Part shown: one piece after another, positions 51,288 through 64,000 of the stretch
Layout of the letters: every line of letters begins with the position of its first letter
Numbering within the stretch: the stretch's first letter is position 1
Assembly (NCBI GenBank): GCA_963402885.1
Contig: OY727094.1
Coordinates: 35,404,501-35,468,500 of the forward strand
Length of the DNA stretch: 64,000 bases
DNA from: Antedon bifida
Lineage: Eukaryota; Echinodermata; Crinoidea; Comatulida; Antedonidae
Direction of reading: 5' to 3'
The notes under the pieces: generated by a model
The model's input: the letters and a program-made list of their open reading frames with translations, nothing else
Database searches by the model: none
What the model was told of the DNA's origin: nothing
Position numbers and translations under genes: made by a program

Positions 51288-53937
51288 ATGTTGTGTACTT
51301 TGGAAGAGTCATTTAGATATTCATTTTTATTGGAAAAAACATTATCCAATATCTTTGTAATCACATGATGTTAATCGCTTAATAATAACAGTTCTGTAGA
51401 TTTTTGTTTTCTAAAGAAAATCAGAAAGTAAATTTAATTTGGAACTGAAAATAAAAGTAGTAAATTGCATTGAATCTCTGAAAATATTATGTATACGAGG
51501 TAAGACTATATGTGCCTCTGATTATTATTATTAGAAACGAGTTACTACTTTTATCTGCTTCTGATTGGCCAAATGTGTTGAATGTTTCCGATGGTAAGTT
51601 AGCATGGACTCATTTTATTAAGTTTCTCCCTGAAGCGGTTGTTGATGCTTCCAAAAACCATCGAGATTAAGCACTTTACGTCACAGCTCATTAACATATT
51701 TGACTAAAGTCGCAAAGCTTACATTGCACTAGTTGTATTAAAATAAATTATGCAAACTTTCAATTACAACAACAAAATGTATTTATTTAGTTTTCAGTTT
51801 TATTCTCCATTTTTAAAACCACAAACGACACTGGGACTTTTATATTATAGCAAATAAATTAAAGAACAACAAAAAAGGTGTCAATGAAGAGAGTGGCTAT
51901 CAATTACATACATGACTTGTTTATAATTCTAGGCTTAACACATAACCATAGAACAGTAGAAATTACATTTAAGAAATAAGAAAATCAAAGAAATATAATT
52001 ATAGAACTGCTGCTGTAAAACGCACAGTGAAATCGTATCGTCTCAACAGATAACACTAAAAACTAAAAAAATGAAAAAAAAAGAAAAACATATTTGTAAA
52101 ATATATTTTACGAACACATGATGTTGACAGAAAGTTGTATAGGATTTTGGTTTGCCACCTGCTTAGTAGAACATTATAGGTAAACATAGTTGTCTGATTT
52201 CTATCCTCGTTAACTTTGACGGATTACTTGACATGTCCTATTATATTCATGTTTTAAAACATATATCAAATTGAATTCGCCAAAATTATCAAGGGATACA
52301 TTACATGCAGAAATGAAAATACAATTTATTATCTACATGTACCCAATGAAACACGTAAGGTGTTTTTTTTACCACGTTGTAATTTTCCTCAAGCTTTGGG
52401 TGTCAATGTAAAACAAAATATTAGCTCAAAATGTGACGTCATCGAGTTGGCGCGAACTCTGTATTGTCGTCATCGTAGTTGTAACCCGTATGTTGTTTTA
52501 AAATATTTGAGTGAAGTATAACTTTGAACCGAAGAGAACTAAGAAAGCGAATTGTTTGTGTTAAGTTTCATTCAAAGCTGTCAATAAAAACAGACATTCT
52601 TGACTTTCGATCCGTTAAGAGTGATCGATGATTTCGTTAAATTAACAATTCAGCATATCACTCGGAATCACCTGCAATAGTTTCTAGCATCATAGGTTTT
52701 TCATTATAATATCAAGTATAGTGTCAACAGTAGCGTATTGAGTTTTCTCGCCGGCCACGAGGTGCCTGTATTATTCGCGCGTGTTCTAATGTCAGTGAAC
52801 TTCATAATGTCATGATTGTGAGAAATTATAGCACAATAATTTTCAACCAATGGCTTCCATGTTATGTTCCAGTATTCTCTCATGTCAGAAACGCAATCAT
52901 GTCAGTTGACGTCATATCCCACGTGATATATACGCGCTCGACACGAAGAAATATTTTTAGACTTAGTATTATTTTGTCCGAACTGAGAAGCTTTTGTTAC
53001 AATTTAAGACTTCTGGAAAACTAACACCGTCACACAATGTATTCTATTATTTGTGTGTATAACCATTAGCCAAATGATTTTTCTTTTGTCCCTTTTTTCT
53101 TATATATAATCTAATTCCGGTTTACTTTAATTACCAATAGAGACATTATACCGTCCTGTATTGTTCAAACTATGACTAAAATATTTTGTACAAAAATTCG
53201 GTTTAACTGAAAATGATAGATAGATGTTTGTATAACATAATGCACTTTTTATCAAAACAAAAACAACTTTATATGATTATTTTAATAATATTAAAATAAT
53301 CTTATATTATAAGAAAACGATTTGTATACAGAAACTGTCGGGATTAAGTCGTATTATACAAAATGGGCAGAAGTTTATCGACATTTGTTTTATTTACAAT
53401 TGATACTCGCATCATCTTTAGGAGTTAAGTGAGATAGAAAATTGTTCAATCGTAAAGCTTGAATTTCAATTTTTTGTGGAACACATAATTTAAAGAAAAT
53501 TATAAAGCCCAGCTGTATAAATGTGACCAACCAATGTGTGACTATACTCAAATGAGGTTCTACACAGTATAGGAAGATGATGATGATGATTTTACCATGG
53601 AGATTTTTTCCTCCATGATTTCAAAAATGCTAAATTAGTTACAAAGATATTCTTGAAGAGAATAGCACATTTCATAAGTTAGTGACATACCCTAAGACCT
53701 ACATTATTGAACTTACCAACAACTAGCAATTATTTATTCATGTATGTAAATGCTGGATAATATAAATAAGGACTAACTCTTTTCCTGACACGAATAATCC
53801 TGTACACAAAATGTCGCTATTCCATACTACTAAGCCGAAATAAACAATACAGATCCTGTGATAAATCTCAATCTCATACTATTTTACTAGGTGTGATTAC
53901 GATTCTGCTAAACCATTATCGTAGGCCTACTACTATG

Positions 53938-54010
53938 CATTCACCTAGTTCTGCAGCTGTCACTAGATAGTATCTAACTGACGATCGAAAGTCAGTTAGA
54001 TCTACTGTAG
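53938..54010. repeat. Diverged single unit related to the 34-kb minisatellite
   Basis: TTCACCTAGTTCTGCAGCTG then TCACTAGATAG and a CTAACTGAC...GTCAGTTAG hairpin parallel the unit at 33811-34527 (CACCTAATTCTGTAGCTG, GACTG...CAGTC). This suggests the minisatellite expanded from a dispersed sequence. Confidence 0.55.
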
Positions 54011-54742
54011 ATTAAATACTTCTAATACCACACTAATTCCATAGTAGTACTATTATTCTTAATATAAATATATATAATATATATAACAATGGCTCCCCCC
54101 ACATGATTACTTCATTGCATTTATTATCCTGTATGTATGTTATTATATTGTGGAAATAATTATACTTATAGATGTTACATTTCATTTCAATAAACCTTCT
54201 TTATTGGTAACTAAACCGTTATCTGTATCTTTACTTAGATATGATTGTTTTGCTTGTGTTCTTCCATATTCATATTTAAACCTTTTCAAATAATATTTTA
54301 TTATTTTAGTGTTCATAAAGTTGATCATTATCTAGTGTCCTATAATCAAGGAACCAGTACGATGGATGACCTTGCCGTACAATAAAAACGATATATGCGG
54401 CTTTGGATGAAAAAGAAAAAAAACCGATAATAATCAAAATTGCTTGTGAGAGCAATCTTGACGATTCTTTAAAAAAAAATCATTTTACTTAAGAAATTCA
54501 CCGAAACACTCTACAAACAGTGATAGAGGACTGCTTTAGTTGACATTTTGTGACGCTGCTACAGCACAGGGGGGACAGTGTTAGTTCTTGCTACTTGTTC
54601 ACCGGCAGCCATCGACTCTCGAGCTAGAAAATGTAGCAACAAGGATTAAAACAACACGGATGTTTTCATATCAACTTTTTTTTTCAATTAGTGCAAGCTA
54701 GAGTGATGACTCTTTCTACTTATTAACATATTTAATGCCCTA

Positions 54743-54866
54743 ATTCTAATAATGTAATATTAGTAATAATGTAATTTTAGTAATAATGTAATATTAGTAA
54801 TAATAGTAATACTGTAATATTAGTAATAATGTAATATTAGTAATACTGTAATATTAGTAATAATGT
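54743..54866. repeat. AT-rich minisatellite, ~17-bp units
   Basis: Tandem TAATAATGTAATATTAG units, some with TACTGTAATATTAG variants, about seven copies. Confidence 0.9.
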
Positions 54867-55469
54867 GTGAAACACAAGTAGAAAGCAACGGCTTTATTTG
54901 ATTAAAACTAGAAATATAACTTGCCTGACAGACCCATTACCAATTAATATAACAATAATAAGTAAGTAAGTAATAAAAGTTACAATGTTTAGAATAGACC
55001 ACGGGGATTTTCTACCAAATTTATTCAATTGTCAACACGTTAGAAAGCAAATAGTCGTATCAGTAACGAAACTTGGAAATACCATCCATTTACATGTTTA
55101 TAATTATTATTTACAAACTCCGGGGGTTGTGGACTATAATAATCAAACAGATTATTATTTGATTCAATTTCGGTTCAGTACGTTAACATGCAGAAAGTTG
55201 AAATGGTACAAACAAAGCTTAAAATAACAATGCACAATATCTGTAAAAGTATCACATGTGGAAGAACGTAAACATTTTTAAGCAAAATACCAAAAATAGC
55301 GTTTACAATAATCATAAGTCGGTTGAACGGAAGGTTTTTATAAAGTTCATGCGCAGCACTACCTGAAACACTGTATCTTGAAGTGTGAAAATAAAACAAC
55401 ACATGCTGGGAAAAGTTTTGTGTGTGTACTTTTAAAAACTATTCATGGCTTAGCATGCAAATCGGTAAT

Positions 55470-55770
55470 GGCATTAACTCCCCTTGCAATGTCATCATCC
55501 ATCGCGTCGTGTGTGACTTGTCAAATTTGCGTCTGCACTACACACACTTGCGCTGCGCGCGTCCTAGAGATGAATGGATCATCATCCATTACGTCTTGTG
55601 GTTGGTCGAACTTGCGTTTGCGCTTAATCAACAGCGCTGCGTCCTAGGTAACCAAGCTTTAAGCTTGGTTACCCAGGACGCACTTGGCTTAACAAGGATT
55701 AAACGCAAACAACGCGTGACTGTTGATAAGAGATCTATCTTCTGTATTGAGCTTCGCCCATATTAATCTC
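55470..55770. repeat. Foldback region with near-perfect 43-bp palindrome
   Basis: The arms 55639-55659 (GCGTCCTAGGTAACCAAGCT...) and 55661-55681 are inverted copies with one mismatch and a single central base, capable of a cruciform. Surrounding GCGTCCTA, TGCGTTTGCGCTTAATCAAC and GATTAAACGCAAACAACG words extend the inverted symmetry. Open frames at 55378-55766 arise from this repeat. Confidence 0.7.
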
Positions 55771-56519
55771 TACTAGACACGCCCTTGTCAATAATGATTC
55801 TTGTATCGAATTTTTAATAAATAATCGTCTCATGTGCTGTGAGTGAATATTTTTGTATGTTTTAGTGTTTATGTTTTGTTTATTGTGAATTTTGTTTACT
55901 TTTGCATGTATTGCCTAATGTTTTCTTTCCCTTTTTTCAAGTATGATAGTAATTGTTTGTACGTCAATCAATAAATTATTCAATCAACTAATTGCAGGAC
56001 GTGGATATTATCAAGATTCCAAACAATGAACTAATGAGCAATCTTAATAAAAATGCTAAGGACCAGAATTATGCCTACGCGCCTACAATCCCATAATTGG
56101 TATTAGCGAATCCATATATTAAAACCTTCGCTCCCACTTAAGGCATTGAACATAAATCATGACGTCACTACTTGATCATCACCGTATTAAATTCAATAAT
56201 CAGTTCTTTTTTTCAAAAGCTAATGAATAAAAAAGGCCAGTGTATATTAGTGTTTTTTTTCAATAGATATTCAACTGTGATTAGGCGGTATAGGCTTGAC
56301 TGTTCCAGACGTTGAGTAGGGCTAATTAGGTTTGCACAATAGAAAGTGGTTTCGCTTATATTAGGACTTGTGAAGCAAGCGAGCAGCAGACGACAAGCAC
56401 TGCCAGCAGACGACAGACATTCGTTTTATTTTTCATACAAATTCAAGCGGGAAAGATCGAGACAACGAAACTAAGAGCATTGAATTCTCTCTTCATTTGT
56501 ATAGTTTCTTTTTATCAAC

Positions 56520-56630
56520 ATGTCGCAGGTATTGGCTGGTACCCTATTGCCATTATTACTACTCGTATCATGTATCTACGCCAGGAGCATCAGTCCTTAC
56601 GAAAAACAACAAGTTTACGACATTTTACAG
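56520..56630 (+). CDS. First coding exon of a secreted protein (signal peptide)
   Basis: The ATG at 56520 (A at -3) opens 37 codons ending at a strong donor (CAG|GTACGTGA) in phase 0. Residues 1-21 (MSQVLAGTLLPLLLLVSCIY A) are a textbook signal peptide, followed by RSISPYEKQQVYDILQ, which looks like the start of a helical propeptide or peptide hormone. The 5' UTR region shows two AGCAGACGACA copies near 56386-56415. The rest of the gene should lie downstream on the + strand. Three phase-compatible candidate exons exist (57711, 60526 and 63172) and I cannot choose between them from sequence alone. The family is not recognised; a neuropeptide precursor is one possibility. Confidence 0.5.
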
Positions 56631-57290
56631 GTACGTGAAATACTTTTTGAAATTATTTTATCAAATTGTTTAGTGTTTTTATCATAAAGGTCTACACATT
56701 TAGATTCATATTGTTCATTCATTCGTTCGTTCATTCACTTTGTATTGCCAATAAATAGGTAGGTAACATCAACTTTTAAAATGACAATATGAGGTTAAAG
56801 AAAAAGATTGCTCTTGTCAAGTTGTAACCTAAATGTCTAATTTCTTGCATATTATGTATAAGTATAATAAGCTCCGTATAAATTTATTTTATTTTAACGA
56901 TTTTACACTTTTTATACATCATTGTCTCGTCTGCCCAATTATTGGATACATTATGTCTGTTGCATCAAATTTACAAAAAAAAAAGTTTCTATATTAAACA
57001 TTGAATATATCAATGAATCACCCTTAAATCAATCATTAATTCCGTATTATGAGTGCAATATTTGGTTTTGGTATTGAATTAATCATTTGAAAATGTTTAA
57101 CATAGATACGACGCACATCTGGGAATAGGGAAGTGATAGTAACGTTATATAAAGAACCATAACATTAGAGACCATATAGTAATTTAGATGGAAAACATAA
57201 TGACTACAGTAAGCACACCCTAGTGAGTTAGTGTCTACAGATAATATCATAACGTTATTGCTACTAGTCGTGGTAAAATGAGAAATAAAG

Positions 57291-57494
57291 GTCTATTCAC
57301 ACCTGCTCCGTTCAGGATCCGGCTCAAGTGACGACGTGCAGGCTTCGCGTCAGATTGCGCGTGAGTTTTGATTATCGTTTTCACCACGCGCCACGCGAGT
57401 AAAAAGATTGGCTCATAGCCGCGTGAAGCGCCGGGAAAACATCAAGATGCGATTCTATTTGTCGGAGCCGGACCGGACCAAGTGTGGAAGACGA
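57291..57494. mobile_element. GC-rich foldback element
   Basis: GTTCAGGATCCGGCTC near the left end pairs with GGAGCCGGACCGGACC near the right, and the flanks TATTCACACC and AAGTGTGGAAG are partly inverted. Internally GCGTGAGTTTTGATTATCG and ACGCG-rich words add symmetry. It resembles 18601-18755 in layout and end sequence. Confidence 0.5.
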
Positions 57495-59790
57495 TTTACG
57501 TATTTTTTGTATACATATCTATAGCCTATATCAACACATGTTTCAACGTGTTTCTAATAGATGCTAACATGGATTTTGTAGACTTCATTATGCATGATTC
57601 GTTTATCCAGATTTAACGATATTTTATAAATATTTTTTTAGTTTCAGTAACATTGATTTCTTTTGTACTGCCGCATCATTTCATTTTTTTTCCATTCCTG
57701 GTATTTCAGACACAGCTTTGTCGAAAAAACATTATTGTGTACGCTATGTTTAGGTTACCAAATCGTTTTGTATATTATTGAAAAGTATAGGTCATTTTGA
57801 GTGTGCCTATTAGTAATATTTTATTTTATTTTTGGTAAAAAATCATTAGATACTTATCTTACATAAAACAATAATTTTGTATTTGCCAGTACTAAAAAGT
57901 AGCAAAAATATATAGCAACTTATTAATTCGCTGACACAGTCGGGCACCAGTGCATTAAAATGATAAAAATGGTTATACATTTCGTGATCATTGCGTGTCT
58001 TTATTGATATACGTTTCTAACGCATTTTGCAAGAATAATGATTTTATTTTTTATTATATTCAATAGTATGATCTTCAGATCACTGTGTCTTGTTGCGTTC
58101 ATTCAGTGATATACTGTATTTATTCTTTTTTATACGCGCGCGTAAGTATTGCGCGTTTTTTTTTATCGACGCGACTTGACTAAGGATATGAGCTATAACG
58201 TTGAATATGGTCGCTTTATGATCTTCAGACCGTGTCCTGTTGTAAGATAAAACCGACTTAAATATCTAACTTGCCTTATAAAACCCTGTGTAATGTAAAT
58301 CTTAGTAATGGATATGAAATTAATTCAGATTGCCGCGTTAAGCTGCCTGAGTTTATGTAAATAAATCAGCCAGACTACATACAAGTAAAATAATACGTGA
58401 AGATAGGTTTTGACACTCGAGATGTGAGGAGATGTGTACCCATCAATATACAAACCTTCTTATGCATACATTTTAAAATGGTAAAACTATGCTAAAAGAA
58501 AAAAAAAGTAGTTCGATTTAATCAAAATACAGTTATTTTATCTATGACGAAATCGTTATCGATCAGGCTAAAATTTAAAATGAATTATATTTTAATCAAA
58601 TTTCATTTAACAATCAATTGATAAATTCAAATTTAGAATTGAATAGATTTTATTAATACGATAGGGATGCCGGAACCTTTGAGTGCCAATAGTAAAAAGT
58701 ATTGAAATTGGGCATAGGTATAGTAATGAGATGTATCCGACAAACATACAAAGTAAAATTACTGTAATCAAATGTGTGGTGGTTGTACCACTTTGAAGAC
58801 ATCTTAAATTACCATGTAATGTAAGATACTAAGATAGCCAACAGCAAGATCAAAAGTGGTTTTATATGTGTCAAGATATTTTAAAGACATAATTAAATTG
58901 CAAACTATACCCAATAGCTGGAAGAAGTATAATACAAACATTGAAATCGTAATGTATGGAACGGAAAAGGAGCAAAAAACAAACATGTTGAATTCGCGGC
59001 GATCATTGTTTTGTATAACTTATAGAAATATGTATTTCTATAGTATAGAAATACTAGGTTGTATTCACACTGAATGCCACGGACGAAAAATTAAGAAAAA
59101 AAAATAAAGACTGAATTATAAAATGTTAGGCACACTTTAGGATGGCATTCAGGCACAACGCAACGTAGTATGAAGTGTACATAATGGGCAAAATAACCAA
59201 TAAAGTGAACAGTACACATTATAAATCAAACAAAATGAAAGGAATGATTATTAGGAAACAGTAAAAGAATGTTTATTGCTGCTAATTTCCAAGAATAATG
59301 TGTCATGTATTTTTTCACTCGCTTTAAGGTGTAGCTTAATGCTTCTTTTCTGCTTCAGTATTTTTTATTGTATGATAGTAGTTTGTAATGATAAATTGTC
59401 ATTTTAAACTCGTGTTGACCGTTTAATAGGCAATTAAGGCCCCCTGCCATTGACCAACGATGGATAATATGTACTAATTGAACGGATCTCAGGACGCCAA
59501 TGTATTATGCGTTATTTAACAGGTTTGTGACACATTCAGTAGATGTTTCTCGTTGATAGAATAAAGCTCCTTTCACATTGCGTCCGAATTCGGTCCGGTG
59601 CCCTAAGAAAAACATCTTAGAAGTGGGTTCAGTGGTAAAACATGGGATCGTACGATTTGAATTCGTACCTGATTCGGACTCGGAACTCGGTGCGATGGAT
59701 CAAGAAGCCATTTATTTGCTGAAATCGTACGATATTTTTCTTTTGACCAATCAACAGTGAGCATGAATAACCGAGCTTTGCTCTATTATT

Positions 59791-59812
59791 CCCCCTCCCC
59801 CCCCCCCCCCCC
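59791..59812. repeat. Poly-C tract
   Basis: CCCCCTCCCCCCCCC... is 22 bases with one T, a likely sequencing and length-polymorphism hotspot. Confidence 0.95.
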
Positions 59813-62634
59813 AGTTTAATCAAATTAGTGTTAATTTATTATTATGAACTTAAACAGAAAACATTTTACTTTGATTGATTGATTGATTTACCTGTCCTAT
59901 ATGGTTCACATTTGTATCAATACAATATCATTAATGGGAGAACTATCCTCTATGATAGCAATTAGTTATCGATACAATCGAAGAAGAACCCATTGTTCCA
60001 TTTAGCAATACAATAATAATGGAACAAATAAAGAAAATAAAGGCTTTGAATAAACTGTTGTGTTAGGCCAAGACATTACAGACACAGATGTCTTGTATAT
60101 CTGTGTTAATATTACAAAATGGCTGCAGTATTGTTGATACTAATAACTGTAATCAATAACACGACGGACAATGGATGTTTTTTCTGGCTTTAATCAGCGT
60201 CATTACGAAGATTATACCCGATTTGTGAATTATTAATTACAATTTCAATGACCCGTACCATAAAAATTAATTGAAATAATTGAAATGATAGGTAATTAGA
60301 AACGGCTAATAACAACAATTATTTACAAATTATTATCATGTTGCCATCAGATAGAACATCTATGTCGGTCCAGTCGAGAGGGCTCGAACATTTTGATACC
60401 GATTACTAGGCCTATATCATTTTTTTTTTTTCCACTGATTTTGTTTTTAATCTACACCTATTATCCTTAATGCAACATGTTATTAAAATTAAATGTATAA
60501 TGTAGATTAATTGTTCGTCTCCTAGGAAGACTGGGAGAGACAAGTGTGGAAAGAGAAATTTATAGTTACGATTGTCTTTCTCTATGGATGCGAGTGACGG
60601 CAGTAGCGAGGCACGAATAGTGTTAATAACAAAGTCATTGTTGAGAAGTAGAGAATACATTCTATATGAAATAGCTAAAAAATATGAGCTATATACAAAC
60701 ACTACGTGAATTTTATTCTGCGTATTGCTAACATGTTTCTGAGCATGCGCGTAAGACTTTCTTTACTCGACAGTTGCGAAGTCGAGTGACGCGTCGTGAA
60801 CATTTGCTAACGTGATAGAAATTGTTAACCTCAATAATGAAACGCATTCAATACATTGTCATTTATTCTAATTTCCGTAGTATATTATAATTATTAAAAT
60901 GCCTTAACGTCAGTTACCAAATCCGCTCGAAATGTATGTGTGCGGTTTAATGCCAGAGGCTTGCCGAATTCAAAGAGCATGTCATGGACATACGTACATG
61001 GATTTGTGTTGGCATTCATCGTGGTCTTAGTAAAGTAACTTATTATGCATGTTAAGATTAAATTAAAGTAGACCTACCAATTGCATGTGACAAGTGAAAA
61101 TATAACAACAGACAAAGGATAAAACGATTAATATTGAAGAGCAGCAATCAACAGCAATTGTGGCGTGTATGGATTGAGTAGTTTTGGCGCACTTGTCTTG
61201 CCATAGGGGCCAAATTTTTTATTTATATTTTATTTTATTTTATTTCTTTATAAAAATATAATACAAAAAGCAGCAAAAGCTGAAAGCACTGTATGAACAT
61301 ACTAAAAATATAAAAACATTATGGGCAGCACATACAAAGAAAATCAATACAATTAAGTAATAACAAAAACTATATAAAAATACCAATAAAAAATAGACAA
61401 TTGTAAGATCCTATTGCACAAAAATGTGCACAAATAGAAATAACATCTCTTCCTATCACATATAGCTTGCTTATAACTATTTTTATGTAAAAATTACTTT
61501 TCTTGTGACATTGAACACATTTTAATTTTTTTTAAATGAGCGATATAAATGAATAAACTATTATTATTGTTCGATTCTATGTTATTTGTGAGACAATTTG
61601 CTTCCTTACGTGGACAACCTTTTTCATTTGTTGCATCCCCTCTTTTGAACAAACCCCCCTTTCGTCAAACTTTCTCCCACTTTTGATTTGTTTAAAATTA
61701 ATTTAAACACTTTTTTCAGGATAAATGCGCAATGATCTTTGTTTTGAATAAAAAAGTGTAGATTTCTAATAAAGCTGTATAACGCGGTACATCGTTCATA
61801 TCACCCTTTTCCGGCTAACAAGCTATAATTTTTATTTTACAAAAATTATCAAATTAATTTGAGAAATTATCAGATTAATTTGATGCTATAAACCAAATGC
61901 CATGGCTATTTGACAATGTTCTTTTTTAATTTAGAATTTTTCTTTCACTTTTAATGATCCCAATGGAATCTAAATCTTTGATGCAAGGAATAATTGGGTC
62001 TCGTCAAATCTATGGTGATTTTTTTTTGTATAAGGGCCTGTATGTAGATTCGAAATATAAAAACAAACAAAACGTTAAACAGGCTATTTTGAGTTGATTA
62101 TACTTTTATACTCATATTGTTCGACTTTCACAACATATGTTTCAACAACCACATTAATAATTGATAGCATAATGGTTTAAAACAATTTCCCACCTCCTTT
62201 ATTTGCGTAAATTGTTACATTTACACTATTTTAAGGATAAATGAATATATTGGCACTGTTGCTCACAAGCGTATACAATGTATTCTCCCGTGGGCTGGGT
62301 TAATGCATTTTATCACGTCTATTGAGCATTAAGTCTTTTTTTTGAAAAATAAATGTGTACTTTAAAGTTTGATGAAATAACTTAGAATCTAAATAATCTT
62401 TAAATAATTGAAGTGGTATTTTGCAATGGGCATCACTTTTTTATCTGAATAAGTAATCGGTTATGAATAAGTGAGATGTTTTTTTTATCAAATAATTTCT
62501 TTGTATCCTAATTTATATACAATAGTTTAAAAAAAAGAAAGTTTACTCCTAAATACTAAATATAGTTTTGTTTAGAGTACTGTTCAGTTGGTTTTACAGT
62601 TTCGTACTGTCAAATAACGTTTAACATCTTAAGC

Positions 62635-62687
62635 TAGCTCTGTTTACACTATCAAACTAGTTTGACAAAAAAAGTGTAATGTTCCCA
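62635..62687. mobile_element. MITE fragment, CTCTGTCTACAC family
   Basis: TAGCTCTGTTTACACTATCA, then AACTAGTTTGACAAAAAAAG and TGTAATGTTCCCA: only the left arm is kept. Confidence 0.6.
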
Positions 62688-63504
62688 ATTTGTTTTCAAT
62701 AGTTTTATTTCAATATCGGTTTGTAAAAATTAATTATCAAATTCAGGTTTGTTACCAAATGTTATGTTCTCTTATGTTTGTGATCATAACAATAGATATT
62801 ATTTTATCTTGTGTACCAAAATCGTCAAGTAAACACAAATCCCTTGCAGAATTTTAATTAAAACGTTTTCGATTTTAAAACTTATTCTGTAATTTCTCTA
62901 TTTAAGATTACCTGCTGTTTTTTGTCTGCTTACTAAGAAACTTTCTTACTTGTCTCAATTGTATATTAGGTGCTGGACAATACTATACGTGTGTTGTGGG
63001 TGATCCTGGTTACTAGTGCTTGACACGAAACAGCCCTACAGTTCATTGTCTCTAGACATGATACTGTGTGAGAATGTGCTGCATAACCGATATAATCGAT
63101 TTACCAAATTACAGTACTTTATGTTAGGGTGTTAATTAATGTTGTTATATCATTGTATTGTTAATAATACAGAAGGCCGATCCGCCAAATGTGATGGATG
63201 TCAAAGTTGATCAATCTTTGCTTGGTGGTCTGTCGTTTCTAATTTGTCAACAACTTGTGTGCGCGTTGACAATACGTTAAAGTGTGTTTGATTTGATTTT
63301 ATAACTTACAGTAAATCAAACTTACATTTCAAGTACTTAATTCTAAAATATTGATATATTCTGTAGTAGGATTAGGAAACGTTGTCTTTCCTGCATGTAC
63401 AAATATTCTAGTCTTATTAAGAACGAAATAAGAAAACAAAAATACACACAAGACTATAAATTGGGATCGTTTATTGCCTTATCTTCCCTTTTTCACATTG
63501 TCGC

Positions 63505-63600
63505 GCGCGTGTTCATGCTATTAGGCGCAGTTTAAGAACACGCGCAAGGGAAGTTGACCAATCACAGTCGACGGATTGGATTAGCCATGATTGGACTTTG
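63505..63600. mobile_element. Degraded CCAAT-containing foldback MITE
   Basis: GGCGCAGTTTAAGAACACGC, GTTGACCAATCACAGTCGAC and a facing CATGATTGGACTTTG resemble the family at 17806-17955 and 19811-19946. The terminal repeats are poorly kept. Confidence 0.35.
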
Positions 63601-64000
63601 TACGTACGCATCAATACTTATCCACGCGTATATATGTGCGCGTCTGAATAATTTGTTAAAGATTTATATTTTATAGAAAATTGATAAACTACAAACAAAA
63701 ATCATAGGATACAAATAGAGATATTGTATATTTTGTTCCAAAATATACAAAGGTAATGGTTTGGATTGCAAAAGTCATTGTATTGTACCCGATTTACAGT
63801 AGTAGTTGCCAACATTGATTTTGAGTATTGACTATTAATAATACAGCCATGTTCGTATTAAATCTTTCCGCACGACATTATAAGAAGGCTATTTTATTAC
63901 GTCGGTCCTTATGAGGCCCTTGAAGTCAATTAATAATATTGCCCAATCACTTGAGATTTAAAGAGACAGTCAAGTGGTGTTTGGAGGCAATGCATCACAT

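Larger units (their letters stand above)
45654..56519. other. Intergenic region
   Basis: The promoter of the VWDE-like gene should lie near 45.66-45.8 kb; an inverted CCAAT motif sits at about 45743-45750. Beyond that the region is AT-rich with no supported gene. It contains a retroposon-like tail (48220-48247), two MITEs (50041-50179, 51114-51287), a diverged minisatellite unit (53938-54010), a TAATA-rich minisatellite (54743-54866) and a foldback region (55470-55770). Confidence 0.4.
56631..64000. other. Introns or intergenic DNA downstream of the signal-peptide exon
   Basis: No confidently assigned exon. Candidate acceptors that stay open in phase 0 are 57711 (TCAG|ACACAGCTTTGTC), 60526 (CTAG|GAAGACTGGGAG) and 63172 (ACAG|AAGGCCGATCC). 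Repeats are at 57291-57494, 59791-59812, 59872-59888 (TTGA)n, 61219-61245 (TTTTA)n and 62635-62687. Confidence 0.35.

Noticed and set aside
55378..55766. Two overlapping open frames of 89 and 114 codons
   Set aside because: They are produced by the foldback repeat and its palindrome.

Overview
This is an AT-rich metazoan nuclear window with long spliced genes, consensus GT-AG introns and many small inverted-repeat transposons. The vertebrate-like GABARAP protein, a somatostatin-type precursor and a VWDE/uromodulin-like D8C protein point to a deuterostome. Many scattered TAGGCCTA-type words and the marine-invertebrate style of the repeats suggest an echinoderm (holothurian or crinoid would fit). 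The species is inferred, not shown.

Layout. (1) 329-3444, + strand: the last seven coding exons of a large coiled-coil protein, with a tRNA-derived SINE in one intron and a long 3' UTR. (2) 8474-12313, - strand: a complete four-exon GABARAP/ATG8 gene; its second intron holds a 1.46-kb inverted-repeat element with a 5-bp target duplication. (3) 12.3-24.2 kb: mostly gene-poor and full of MITEs, with one weakly supported two-exon orphan on the - strand (16460-17129). (4) 24397-31077, + strand: a three-exon secreted precursor of 111 residues that ends in GCKSSWKLLC directly before the stop, read here as a somatostatin/allatostatin-C-type neuropeptide gene with a TATA box and a CRE-like site. Its second intron opens with an array of 29-bp hairpin repeats. 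(5) 35203-45653, - strand: a 1189-residue secreted or membrane protein with ten tandem TSP1 + EGF-like modules in one exon, then a D8C domain, a cysteine-rich linker, a VWDE-like region, one transmembrane helix and a short tail. The intron before the transmembrane exon is almost entirely a 4.27-kb foldback transposon, with only 35 bp of other sequence. (6) 45.7-64 kb: intergenic DNA with repeats, plus the signal-peptide exon of another secreted protein at 56520-56630 whose remaining exons are uncertain.

The genes look like unrelated neighbours: a cytoskeletal or centrosomal-type coiled coil, autophagy, a peptide hormone and cell-surface adhesion. The most distinctive points are the somatostatin-like peptide, which no single open reading frame reveals, the transposon that fills a coding intron, the ten-module single-exon TSP1 array, and the hairpin satellite inside the hormone gene. 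All exon joins come from reading frame, splice signals and protein family knowledge; no transcript evidence was available.
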